From the NCBI GenBank assembly GCA_963971225.1, contig OZ020267.1:34033989-34097988 (forward strand): DNA of 64,000 nt, read 5' to 3'. This document shows positions 1-11,049 of the stretch, piece by piece. The notes under the pieces are model-generated. The model was not told the origin of the DNA. It saw only the letters and a program-made list of their open reading frames with translations, and did no database searches. This stretch comes from Melieria omissa. Its lineage: Eukaryota; Arthropoda; Insecta; Diptera; Ulidiidae. The position numbers and the translations under genes are program-made. Position 1 is the stretch's first letter. Each line of letters starts with the position of its first letter.

Positions 1-545
1 TATAACGATTAAAGTTTTTAATGCAAAAACTTTCATCAAATGCTTATCTAATTTTACGCTTTCGCTACAAGCCGCAATTTGCTTGTTGATGCCAACACTC
101 TGCACGCTGCCGCATTGGCGTTTTAATGAGTACAAGCTGGCCGTCAGCAGCAGCAGCAGCGACTTGTGCGCTAATCTGCGGCAAATTATGTACATCGATT
201 TCGGATAAAACCAATTACTACACACTCGCAGCACTTGCCAGACTTTTGGCGCGTTGACACACTTTTGCATCGCATCCAAGTAAAGGAAGTGATTTTTGTG
301 CCAAGGCATAACGTTGATGATTGGCGGCGACTTAGACGATCTTTTTTAGACTTGAAATCATATTTAAGTTTTGTATTTTATGTTGTCAGCTTAGTTTTTA
401 TTGAGAGTAGCAGAGTCCTACAGCTTTGCAACAAGTTTGAAGTCAATGGGCCCAATAAATCAAGTTTCTTCATAAAATAGTTCAACCCCTTGTTTTTCCT
501 CTTTTAGACCCCGAATTTCAAAAGATCCCATCTTAGTTTGTTTTC
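1..545. other. Gene-free AT-rich stretch with a relic of a dispersed repeat
   Basis: No conserved coding frame is visible. Around 420-500 the wording (a segment with AAGTTTGAAGTCAATGGGCC, then TTCAACCCC and TTTTAGACCCCGA) matches units of the tandem array in the first intron of the second ADGF gene (34.9-35.8 kb). This looks like an isolated copy of that repeat. The rest holds nothing I can name. Confidence 0.4.
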
Positions 546-1435
546 TTAACCCTTTCGTCCCTAAAGTTGCCAGAAAGCAACTTCACCTTTTTGTCATCTT
601 ATAGCAAAAGCTACCATTGATTTATGGATTTAAGGGGGTAGTCAGGTAGAATCGACCATATTTTTAAATAATTTTTTTCATACAAAGTTTTATTCCACAT
701 TAACAATTTTTTTATATATTATTGTACATAGTTTTGAGTACTGAAAAAAAATTTTCGTTTATATCCGGGGGAGATATGGGCGACCGGAAGTACTCAAAAC
801 TATGTACAATAATATATAAAAAATTTTTTAATGTGGAATAAAACTTTGTATGAAAAAATTATTTAAAAATATGGTCGATTCTACCTGACTACCGCCTTAA
901 TTTAAGTAGGCAACAACAAATTAATATTTTTAGAAGTTGATTCAAAGCCAATTACAAAAATTTTGTATTTTTCCATAAATATTAAATAATTTTTCTGTAA
1001 TTAAAAAATATTGATACAAAATTTATTTAAACTGTTTTAAAATTAAAAAAAAAAAAACAAATTCATATTTTTAGAAGTGATTACAAACATTTTACTGTTA
1101 TCCCCAAAATAATTTCCAATCATTTGCAGCGATATCAGGGAAAGTTTGTGTTCTAATTGAAGTCTACGAATTGAGCGCTTTTGATCAAAACCCCGTTTCT
1201 TAAAATAAAATTAAAAAGTGATAATTTTGTATTTTTTCACAAATATTAAATAATTTTTCTGTAATTAAAAATATTTATACAAAATTTATTTAACCCGTTA
1301 TTTAACTAGCTTTAGAACTCTAGCAGAGAGGCGTGGCTACTTCAGATGTCGTATGCACACTTCCTAAATACACTGATTTAAATACCAAAAAGTAATATCG
1401 AGGCACAGGGTAAACTTCGGGGTCAAAAGGGTTAA
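546..1435 (+). mobile_element. TTAA-flanked non-autonomous element, family 1, copy A (interrupted by another element)
   Basis: It starts TTAACCCTTTCG at 546 and ends with an inverted AAAGGGTTAA at 1426-1435, the terminal pattern of piggyBac-type short elements that duplicate TTAA. It has no protein coding. Three further copies occur at 5826-6301, 29263-29785 and 32882-33417. All share the internal wording around the CGTGTGCACACTTC-type motif (1348 here) and the AAATACCAAAAAGTAATA motif near the right end. This copy is longer than the ~536-base copy at 32882 because a palindromic element sits inside it at 630-900 and part of its interior (about 920-1090) is duplicated. Confidence 0.7.
630..900. 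mobile_element. Palindromic TTAA-flanked MITE nested in the family 1 element
   Basis: Two inverted arms of about 115-125 bases (634-757 and 786-896) are nearly perfect reverse complements around a ~30-base centre that carries ATCCGGGGGAGATATGGG. The ends read GGGGGTAGTCAGGTAGAATC on the left and its complement on the right. TTAA stands on both sides (630-633 and 897-900). The three other family 1 copies lack this insert at the same point, so the insertion and its target duplication are readable inside the window. Confidence 0.8.
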
Positions 1436-1914
1436 AGGTACCTACAGTTCAAATTTCATGTTTGCAGCTTTAGCGGTTTGGGCCGGGCGGAGTTAAATAT
1501 TTGACTTAAATATTTGACCCTTAAAAATGTGCCACGCCCATCAAATTTTACCAGTAGAAGGATACATCTATGGGACGACGGTATACAAAATTTATTTAAT
1601 TTAAAATTTAATTTAATACAAAATTTCAATGCTATCCAAGTTATAATTCCGAAGCTATTTCACATTAAAAATATGGGTTGTATGGGCGGTGCCATGCCCC
1701 TTTGTTCAATACCGACCCCATTCACCCTGAAGGACACGTCTTGATTGTAAGTCTGTGCCAAATGTCATGGATTTGTGACCTCTAGTTCCAAAGTTATTCA
1801 AAACATTTGGGTCCCTTGAAGAGTGCCTCGCCCCCCTTTCCAATGCTCGTACCATTTTAGCAGTGGAACGACACGTCTAAGCAATGACGCTGTACTCAAT
1901 TGAATGCTATCCAT
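1436..1914. repeat. Diverged copy of a GGGCGTGGCAC-type dispersed repeat
   Basis: Phrases such as AATGTGCCACGCCCATCAAA, TGGGCGGTGCCATGCCCC and GAGTGCCTCGCCCCCCTTTC recur with spacing similar to the tandem repeat at 49.2-50.0 kb, here in opposite or mixed orientation. A short open frame at 1514-1744 is a by-product and resembles no protein I know. Confidence 0.4.
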
Positions 1915-2040
1915 TAGAGTCCGACCGATTAATCGGCATCGGCTAATATCGGCCAATGAAATCGGTATCGGCATCGGCTAGTATCGGCATCGGCCAAAAA
2001 AATAAGTATCGGCATCAGCCGTTTTTGGTCGATGATGCAT
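1915..2040. mobile_element. hAT-like element end rich in ATCGGC repeats
   Basis: It begins TAGAGTCCGACCGATTAATC and continues as imperfect repeats of GGCATCGGCTA. The inverted form of the same end occurs at 4977-4993 and 5177-5199. No matching opposite end is visible nearby, so this is probably a half-element. The hAT assignment rests only on the look of the terminus. Confidence 0.4.
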
Positions 2041-2840
2041 GAGGCTGATGAGGCCTATTTTTCTGCTTTCAATTTTTGTTTTCATTTTTTGTACCAATTA
2101 TACCTCTTTAATGTATTTTTCAGTATTTTTAAATACTGTTTAATATAAATGTTTCCTAGAATGTTGTTTTTTAAACTAGGTATTCTTAAAAACACAGATT
2201 TTCTTGAAATATCTATGAATTTTGTCTCTTAACGTGGATATCAGAAAAAAGCGCATTTAATTTTTCAATCTTATCCTTCTTTTTTAATTCGAAGCATGTT
2301 TTTAACAGGCCTTTTATTTTTTCAAAATTTGTTTTCTGACTTTTTCCCAATGCATCTGTACAACCGGGCACAATTTGAGAGTACAAATTTTAATAAAAAA
2401 TAAGTTGAATAAAAAACTGAATTTGTATGCCATATTTACGTCAGTATTTTGCTTCTCTCTCCATGGATAAATGTGATATATTATTTTTTTTAAGATTCAG
2501 CCCAATCGGCCTTCTAGCTTGTGACTAACAAACAATTAAACAAACAAACAGACCTTCATTTTTATATATGATTTATATATATTTTTATGTATCGATGTGC
2601 CAATTAAAAGTTTTCTACAAGTCTCATCTGAAAAATATGTGTGATTATTGTTTTCTTAGTCAAGTGACATAATTTTAGTAATAATTAAACATAAAATGCC
2701 TTCTGTCATTCAGTTAATGGAGTCCTTCAAAACACATTCACACACCAATCAGATCGCTTAGCCCCTTACCAAGAAATAACATTAGCCAACACATTCCCTG
2801 CTGATGAAAAGTTATAAATTGTTTTTGTAAACACATTCGC
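2041..2840. other. Gene-free AT-rich DNA
   Basis: The stretch is AT-rich with homopolymer runs and short open frames without codon structure. I see no gene, RNA or repeat family that I can name. Confidence 0.3.
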
Positions 2841-3493
2841 TAACTGCAAAAAATCACATCTAATAAGTTGCTGAAAAATGCAACTGCTGCCCCTTCGCCC
2901 TCTTCCCCTCCCCAATCAAAAAGGTTGACAATCGTGCAGCACCTCGCACACGGATATTGCAAAGCCACTGCAACCACAGCAACAAAAAATTTACAATAAA
3001 TAAATTCAAATACAACGAACAAAAGCGCAACATTGCATTGCAGCCAAAGTATAAATTCCGCATTTGTGTGTCCACACAAATCCATTTGTCCATTTGTGTG
3101 TCAGCGCACACTTGTTTTAATTAAAAGTTCAGCTTGTTAAAAGTTGAGCGGCACAGCATTTCGCAAGCGCCAATTACCCAGCAATTGTTTCTCCCAGTGT
3201 AGTCGCCAATCAGCGCAGCCAAAACGAACAACCAACAGAGCACAGCACGGCTTCACTTGCGCGCCAAGTCTTGGCCTTTTTTTGTATTTTTTTTCTATTT
3301 ACATTTTTTTTTTTTGCTTCTGCCACAAAGTGTTTGTGTATTACTTATAAGTTTTGTTGTTGTTTTGCGCACTTTTAGCATTTAAATACGAATTTGTTTA
3401 GAAACAGCAACAAAAACAACCGACCGACAGCCACAAGTTGCGACCACAAATGTTACCAACTCTGGGTAGGTAAATAACTTTGGCTTTGAGCTC

Positions 3494-3532
<39 letters not shown>

Positions 3533-4180
3533 TGAGTCTGTGTGAGTGAGTGGTGGAAGCGCACATGGTCGCTCTGTTAGTTGAAATTCTTTCATGTTGC
3601 CAATGCTGGTGTTGTTGTTCTTGTTGTTAAGATTGTTGGTGCTTTTTGTTGTTGATCTTTTCGCGTTGCTATTTGGGATTTTTGCTTTTTGTTGCTGTTG
3701 TTGTTGTTCTTCGTTCAACTTGATTAGCATTGAGTTTTTTCCATGGTTTGTCATACCTTTTGCTGCTATTGTTGTTGTTGTTACTCAAGATTTTGTTGCT
3801 CTTACTGCTGCGGTTATGGTTGTGGTTTTGGTTATTCTTGTTGTTGCTGTTGTTTTTTTCCTTTTGGTGGCTAAAAGTTTAATTCCTTTGCTGGCATTAA
3901 ACCTTTTTGCGACTTTCGACTGTTGCCAATAACCGCAAATAGCAACAATGTGCACTGTTATTGTTGTTGCTGTTGTTGACTAGTGTTCTTGTTCTTGCCG
4001 CTTGCTGCTGCTTGTGACTCAAACCCGCAACGCCGCAAACCCGTTTCGCGCTCGGTCGGTCGCTCGCCTCGCATTTTTTGGGCGCGACCTGCACACACTT
4101 TTTTTTTTGCTCTTTTACTTTTCTTCTTTCATTTTTCATTTACTCGCATTCTGACATGCTTTGGGCATTTTTAACGTATG
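2841..4180. repeat. Simple-repeat region: GT tract and GTT (opa-like) repeats
   Basis: A GT dinucleotide tract lies at about 3497-3530. From about 3594 to 3990 the + strand is dominated by imperfect TTG/GTT trinucleotides, which are CAA/CAG-type repeats on the other strand. The open frames here (for example 3398-3754 minus, 3594-3932 plus) are compositional by-products. The block is less AT-rich than its surroundings and might be regulatory or untranslated sequence of a gene outside the window. Confidence 0.5.
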
Positions 4181-4640
4181 ATTCAACGGCTCATTTTTAT
4201 ATCGCGTCAATTTTTAACATCAATTTGTGATTTTACACTTCAGTATTTTGCCTTCCAGCCAGATTAAAGGTTGAAATATGCAACAGCGAAATAAACTGGA
4301 AAAGGTGCAGTATTTTTGCCGCATAATTGAGCAGTGCGAATGTGCCGAGAATGATTATAAAAATTGCTGTATAAATGTAAACTCAGTTGAATTATTCATA
4401 ACATCAATTTGGAATTTTTAAAAAGTTGACAAAAAGTTGAAAGTGATTTTGCGTGATGCACAAAAGGTGAAAATAACAATGTAAATGACCATGAATCCAG
4501 TACAAATACAAATCTTATTTATATGAATAATATTTTGTATAAAAAATTTATATTTACAACTAAACTTTTTTTAACCAATTAGATATTTGTTGTTTTCTTC
4601 GAATACTGCTAGTCAGTTTTTTACACAAACCATAATTTTA

Positions 4641-5199
4641 TAGAGTTCGACTGATTCTCACTTTTTTGGCCGATTCCATAGAATAAATAAATCAAATAGT
4701 TTCAATCAAAAACAGTTTATTGAACAAAAGAACAAAAACCATGGAGCTATATTAAATATAGATTTATTTGCTACATATTTCACATAAATAACACAAAAAT
4801 AAAAAAATTCAAATTAAATTAAACTAAAAATAATTCAATAAAAAATTAAAACTAATTAAATTAAAAATAATTCATAAAATAAAAAAATTTACAAAAATCG
4901 ATAGGTCGATGTGACCAAAATTGGCCGATGCCGATGCCAATACTAATTTTTGTGGCCAATACTAGCCGATGCTGATTAATCGGTTGGACTCTATTTCACA
5001 AAATTAATACAAAAATTAAATTAAAAATAATTAAATTAAAAATAATAGTAATTAAATTATAAATATTTCATAAAATTCAAAAAATTGGAAACAAAAATCA
5101 AAGTAAGAAAAGAGGTCGATGTGACCAAAATTGGCCGATGCCAATACCAATTTTTGTGTTTCCGATTTTAGACGATGCCGATTAATCGGTCGGACTCTA
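4641..5199. mobile_element. hAT-like MITE with duplicated right end
   Basis: The left end at 4641 reads TAGAGTTCGACTGATT. Right ends read AATCGGTTGGACTCTA (ends 4993) and AATCGGTCGGACTCTA (ends 5199). Both right ends are preceded by a similar module with AGGTCGATGTGACCAAAATT and GGCCGATGCC. The interior is AT-rich and non-coding. The two right modules suggest a tandem duplication of the 3' half or two overlapping copies. Confidence 0.5.
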
Positions 5200-5360
5200 T
5201 AATATTCTTCTCATAGAACTGCTAAACTCCACTAAGTTTATTTCATGGAGCTTTTTAAAGGCAGCTGTACTCCAGTAGAAAATAAAGATTGGAAATAATT
5301 CCAAGGTTCAAGATTTCTATCTTCCGAAACAAGTTCTGTGAACTTATTTATGCCTTATCT

Positions 5361-5444
5361 TATTATCTTTTATGTCTAGTATTATCTTTTAGGATCTAGC
5401 ATTATCTTTTAGGATCTAGCATTATCTTTTAGGATCTAGCATTA
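5361..5444 (+). repeat. 20-base tandem repeat, three perfect units plus one diverged
   Basis: The unit ATTATCTTTTAGGATCTAGC is repeated at 5381-5400, 5401-5420 and 5421-5440. A diverged unit (5361-5380) precedes and ATTA follows. There are no spacers, so this is a small minisatellite. Confidence 0.9.
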
Positions 5445-5825
5445 GCCTGGCGAAAGACAACATTCTTTGTGGGAAAAAAGTTAATCGTTTATTTGTTTGT
5501 TTTGTAAACAATCAAAAGTATTAAATAAATTCAAGAATGACCTAATCTGTCGGGTATTAACAAGTTTGCGTGACTTTTAGCTAAACACTAGCAAACTTAA
5601 GCTATTTTCTGAGAATTTCCGGTTACTTTTACCAAAGACATCAATCATGTCTGACGTATGGGGAATGAAATTCAGACGAAAAAGGTGTTCGATGGGAATT
5701 GGAGATCCACGGCAAAGAAGAACCGAGTTGAGAAAGCTCCATCATCTCTTGGTGTGACCAACTAGAAGCGCCTAGAGAGAATGTTTACGATTGACCATAA
5801 CCTAGTAACGTATTTTCATGGCCAA

Positions 5826-6301
5826 TCTTATAGCAAAAGCTGCGATTGATTTATGGGTTTAATGTTAGTAGGCACCAATAAATTAATATTTTCAGAAGTA
5901 AATTCAAAGCAAATTAAAAAAAATTTCACTGTTATCACCAAAATGATTTTCAATACTTTGGAGCAATATCAGGGAAACTTTGCGTTCTAATTGAAGTCTA
6001 CAAATTGGGCGCGTTTGATCAAAACCCTTTTCGTTAATAATAGTTAAATAAAATAGAAAAGTCATAATTTTGTATTTTTTCATAAATATTAAGTAATTTT
6101 TCTGTAATTGAAAAATATTTATACAAAATTTATTTAACGCGTTTTAGCGAACATTGTTCAAAAGTAAATTCGCTCTAGAACTCTAACGAGGCGTGTCGAC
6201 TTCAAATGTCGTGTGCACACTTCTTAGCCAAATGTTTCATGATTTAAATACCAAAAAGTAATACCGAAATACAGGTTAACATTCGGGGTCAAAAGGGTTA
6301 A
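5826..6301 (+). mobile_element. TTAA element family 1, copy B (left end truncated)
   Basis: From about 5826 (AATCTTATAGCAAAAGCTGC) to the right terminal AAAGGGTTAA at 6292-6301 the sequence follows copies A and C. The first ~60 bases including the left TTAA terminus are missing. No palindromic insert is present, so it serves as an empty site for copy A. Confidence 0.65.
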
Positions 6302-7099
6302 GTAAGTTTGCCCAAAATAGAAGCAAAAAATCAATTTGCCTTTCTCGTTAATCTGTGTAATAATTTAAAAAACACCCCACACATTTAACTAAAAATTCAG
6401 AGCACGACGGCTCAATGCTTCATCAGGCCCATAAAATTTCTAATCCAAAATTCCATATATGTAAATAACTTTGCCTACTCCCACTGAAGCTGGCGGGCCT
6501 TACCTTCCACATAAGCGCGTCTAACATTTCAACACTAATTTAAATTTAATTTTTCAGCCCAAAAAACCCAATTTAAGCTGCAGCCCAGCTTTGCTACAAA
6601 CTGACACGAAAGCGCCAAAAATATTTTGACAACTTGTTGAAAATTTGATATTCTCGCATGTCAATGTACTTTCCGGGAATTTTGCATTTACTGGACATGC
6701 AAACGCTGAATTCAGCAAAACTCTAAAACTAAACAAAAGCCACTCACCGACAATGGAAAAACAATTAAAGCGAAACAAAAGGCATTTTCAATGTCAGATA
6801 TTCATAATTGAAATGCGCAACTAACAAACGTTATCATTACATATGTACAAAAATATTTTAGCATACTGTATATACACGTATTAGCGTTATTGTGTGCTAT
6901 ACTCTAACATTATTTATTGTTGTTGTATTTGTTAGCTTGTAAATTGAACAATGCTGAATGATGAATTTTCGCAGAAAAATGCCAACCACAAATTCAATAA
7001 AGCAAAATAAACTAAAAGTGTAAATGATTCATGAAATCACTTGCTAAATGTTTATATGATTTGTGCTGATCGATTATTTGTATGTATGTATGTATGTAT
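6302..7099. other. Gene-free AT-rich DNA
   Basis: Nothing recognisable was found beyond a short GTAT tetranucleotide run near 7081-7098. Open frames are short and unconserved in appearance. Confidence 0.3.
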
Positions 7100-8400
7100 A
7101 ACATTTAATTAATACAGCGAATTAGCACTGAAGAATCAGCGGAAAAAGAAATCAAAATTCCAATTTCAAATCTGGGTAAATAAGGCCATGCACCTCTCCA
7201 ACGGCAAAACAGCAATAACGAGTATGGGCAAAACGGCAACAACAACGACAACAACAACAGCAGTTCAGCAGCAGAACGACAACTGTGACTGCGGCAAGAA
7301 AAGTGGCCAACCGCGTACGGTGCAAAGTAAACCAAAGCCAAAGAGCCAACTGGCCAACTAGCATCGAAACAACCGCACGCAGCGGACTTGGCCAAAAGCG
7401 GAGAATACCAACGGCAGTGGCAGTGGCAAAAAGCGTGCGTTGAAAACGAAAGAAATCTGAGCCCAGCTAAACAGACTCCAGCAACAAACAGCAAAGCAAA
7501 AAGTATAAAAAACCAAACAATGCCAGAACCGCAGCTTGCAGCGACCACAGAGCGGAGTCATCGAGTCGCTGAGTCGTCGTTGTTGTCGTTGTCGTTTAGA
7601 TCTTCCAATCCGGTCCACGACGTCAGCATTCAAGTTGAAGCGGCGGCGCGCTGCCATGTTCAGGGCAAATTGAAAACACCGAAACCGGCTTTCAACCGCC
7701 AAGCGGGCAGGCAGCGGCGGGACGCAACGCTGCCAGCATTCAACGTAAGCATGATTCAGATGCCGAACGCCGACTGCGGCACGAAATTCAAGAACCCGCT
7801 GCCACACCACTGCGCGACGCACTTGAGAAACGCATCTTCGAGATAAAAATAGCATCGCGCCCAAGCGCTGCTTAACTCGAACGTCCACACATTGCAGGTA
7901 TCCGCATTTCAGGTTTCCAGCAACATAAACAAACCAAAAAGCCGCATTCAGCAGCAGCAAGCGTGCGCCCTAAGATTGGCCCGATAAACTAAACTAAATC
8001 AAATAGAAAAAAATAAACGAGCGTAAAAAGTAAAACCACTTTGCGTGTCGAGAGTGCAAAGTTTTGCTTTTGAAACCAAATGAAAGAGTCTGCAGCCAAA
8101 GCAGTCAGTCAGAGTTCAAGTGGAAGTCGCAACTGCTTGGCGTACGACGAACTAAACTAAACAAGCGAGGCAGCAGCGGCAGTGTCAATAAATAAATGGC
8201 AACCCAATCGGCGACGGTACGCAGTGCGCCCCAGTACCAGCGAGTGTCGGGAAAAGTAAATATGTCAAAATATAAATAACTAAACAATGCGCAGAACAAC
8301 ACAACGTCTTTGTTGACTTACGCACGTCTGTGCGTTGTGTGCTGGCAGCGTTCTTTAAATTGCAGTTGGAAGCTGGCTGAGTTCGTTTGGAGCCACATTT
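7100..8400. other. GC-richer unique block; possible untranslated exon or regulatory DNA
   Basis: Composition shifts to clearly more GC than the flanks, with CAACAACAG runs near 7227-7275. Two long overlapping open frames (plus 7388-7846, 152 codons; minus 7358-7960, 200 codons) cover the same bases and neither shows a domain. Such leaders with opa-like repeats are typical of 5' untranslated exons or promoters of developmental genes in flies. I cannot name a gene, and the block could also be an enhancer. Confidence 0.35.
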
Positions 8401-9016
8401 CTTTTAAGTTAGGTTAGGTTACTCGTAAGTTAGGTGTTTTCGTTGACAATATATTGTCACTGCAGAAAACAAATGTCGTATGTTCCATTGAAATCCATAG
8501 CACATACGACAATCGTTTTCTCAGGCGACGATATGTGTGCTAACTACACTTCAAGTAGTTGTTAGTAGTTAGTTGTTTCAATTGTTGGTGCAAAGTTGGT
8601 TCGATTAAATACGATTATTGCATATATATGTATGTACAAATTTAAGATTGAAAGGTCTGCCATTAGGTTAGGTCGAGTGATTAGGTTAGATTCGGTTAGA
8701 CTTCAACCGAAAAACTCTGTTAACCCTCAAATGCGTGAATTATTTTCACGTTTGCTAAATAAAAAGTAGGTTTTTCTTTTTAACACAGAAAACCACTGAA
8801 AAGTGAATTAAATTTTAATAAACTACTAAATATTAGCAAACAGACTTCGAATGTGGTTGTCATTTCAAAATATTATATCGGGGTTTAATTTGAAGATATA
8901 CATACACATTTGTATATGTTAGTGTGCCTAAAGACCTAAAGGCAATATTCATTTAAGGATTAAGCACAAATAGATGGCTCGTTGTGATTTCACACTGGGA
9001 CGCCGCCCAGTCTCTA
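8401..9016. other. Gene-free DNA with a short imperfect hairpin
   Basis: At about 8463-8522 an inverted repeat pairs AGAAAACAAATGTCGTATG with CATACGACAATCGTTTTCT around a ~20-base loop. Short GTTAGGTTAGG runs occur at 8407-8420 and 8664-8690. No gene is seen. Confidence 0.35.
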
Positions 9017-9345
9017 CACTTGTAAATGTAGTAAATTAAGCGAAAACTCATTGTATCTCGGAAACTACCAAACTAATTTGAATGATTTATTCAGCGATCA
9101 GCAACATTCTTGAATACAAAAAATACAAATTTACTTAAGGTTCAGAAATTAACTATCAGAGTTGGAATATGGGATTGGCCAACCACTTGTAAATGTAGTA
9201 ATTAAGTTGGCAAGGAAACATCGTATCTTGGAAACTGCTGAACCGATTTGAATAATTCATTCAACAATCGTCAACATTTCTGAATACAAAAAATACAAAA
9301 TTAATTAAAGTTCAAATTTACACCACCAGAGTGCGCCTCCCATAC
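9017..9345 (+). repeat. Tandem duplication, unit about 167 bases
   Basis: A unit beginning ACTTGTAAATGTAGTAAATT (9017) recurs at about 9185 and stays alignable through GAATACAAAAAATACAAA to its end. The two copies carry many point differences, so the duplication is old. Confidence 0.75.
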
Positions 9346-9668
9346 AAGTGAAGTAGTTAGGTTGTCAACTTTTGGGTCTGTACGAACAAAAAATCAAAGT
9401 ATATTGTCAAAACTCCATTAACCCCTCTATTTCGAAAATAATAATAACAAATAATCTTAATTGATTTTTCGAAGCTATCTTCTACACAAATTTTCAATCA
9501 GCAACAGAGCATTAGTTGACCGATTGCTATTGGCATTCAACCAAACGTTGAAAATATCTCGAATTTGCATTCAAGTCTCCACTGAAAAATGCCAATAACT
9601 TGTATTCGCGCAAAAAAGGGCAGCTGAAAATTTTACATTATAATGTACATAATTGCCAAAACAAAATA

Positions 9669-9905
9669 CAGTGATGTCTGGATATAGTGAACTAATTATT
9701 GCAAGGCCTGTTCACTGTATTGAGGTTGTTTACTATATCAAGGTCAACATTTTTGTTCAAAAACTCGTTTTATTTGCTCAAAATACACTTTTTGATTTTT
9801 GCTTGAAATTTTTTTTTATATTTAGAGGCTCGATGTCAAAACTTGGGTGTTCGTTATATTGAGGTGTTCACTATATAAGGGGTTCACTATGCCCAGACAC
9901 GACTG
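9669..9905. mobile_element. pogo-like MITE, copy 1
   Basis: The left end reads CAGTGATGTCTGGATATAGT after a TA dinucleotide; the right end reads GGGTTCACTATGCCCAGACA followed by CGACTG. The termini are inverted. The interior repeats the TTCACTATAT motif in both orientations and has no coding. A second copy lies at 47098-47291. The CAG start and TA target suggest the pogo/Tigger group. Confidence 0.6.
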
Positions 9906-11049
9906 CATCAACAAATTTCTAAAGCGATTAAAAGTGTTTTTTTTTTAAATCACCTTTCACGTTTTAACTAAGTTTTTATTCACTTGTTTTCTTTGTTTCA
10001 ATTTCTTCATAAACTGTTCAGAGGTGAGAAGAATCAGCAAAATTTTGGTCTTACCAGACCTGAATTATATGAAACTTACGTCAGCAGTAAGTTTTAGGAA
10101 CTGATTTTGAAATATTGAACCTCAAAGTGAAAGCAAAAATGTGCTCTTTCTAGAATTTTTTTTTAATGCTTTAAGAGTTAAAGAGAGCTCAAAACTTCTA
10201 TGTTATTCAATATTTCAATTTTTTTTGATTAAAAAAAATAATAATAATTAAAACTCTAAAAGTTTAATACCTTTTAGAAAACATTTCAAGTATCCATACG
10301 CAAAAATGTTTGCATACCGCTGCACTTGCAATGTGTTTACTTTCTCACCCCATACATACAGGGTTCCCTTGCAACTGGTTTTTGTATGTGTAAATACATG
10401 TTTAAAAGCGAAAACTTATAAGATTTTGAAAATAACTCAGGGAATACAAAACATAAGAAGGAAAACAAAACCAAGTGCGGCAAATACGCGTCTGCAGGTA
10501 GTTGTTGCATCTTTGTTCCTTTTCGTGTGTTTGTATTATTTCGTTTTGTTTTCACTTATGTTGTTCTCATTCTTTATTGTTGTTACTAGTCATATAGAGA
10601 TAAATGTGTCTGTGTTGGTTCATCTAAACTGACCTGGCTCTATACACCCTGAGGCAGACACTTCAACGTTTGATCTCAAATTCAGTTGAAATGAATTTCA
10701 AGATAAGAAAAAAGAAGGACGCTTCGCATCGCTTCGATTATATGGTCTCAAGATAACATTGAGAGAGACAAATATTATTACTTGGAAAAGTAAAAGAAAA
10801 ACTCTATTGAGAAGATCTAAAGTATGAGATGTGAATCCTAGAATATAGCATTTAATTTATGGACAATTTTAAATAATAATCATAAAAAATTTAATGCATT
10901 GCTATCAGAAGAAAAAACTAGAAAATTGTGATGTGGAAATTTGAATTCAATTTTTTTTCTTTTCACATTCAGAATACAATTTAAAACCCGCATTTTATTA
11001 AAGAGAAAAATATACAAAGAAAAACATAGAAAGAAGAAAAACATCCTCA
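9906..11049. other. Gene-free AT-rich DNA
   Basis: Several short open frames (for example 10306-10632 plus) lack codon bias and domains. I see no gene, RNA or repeat family. Confidence 0.3.

Noticed and set aside
3398..3932. Open frames on both strands with runs of Val/Leu or Gln/Thr-His
   Set aside because: They come from GTT and GT simple repeats read in frame; there is no domain or splice structure.
5361..5444. Regular direct repeats that could suggest a CRISPR array
   Set aside because: The 20-base units are head to tail without spacers, in a eukaryotic genome. This is a minisatellite.
7358..7960. 200-codon minus-strand open frame
   Set aside because: It is rich in Arg, Cys and Phe as expected of an antisense frame, lacks a domain, and overlaps another frame on the plus strand.
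8407..8690. TTAGG-like runs resembling the ancestral insect telomere repeat
   Set aside because: Only two or three units, in mixed context, and flies lack TTAGG telomeres. Chance or common AT-rich wording is enough to explain it.
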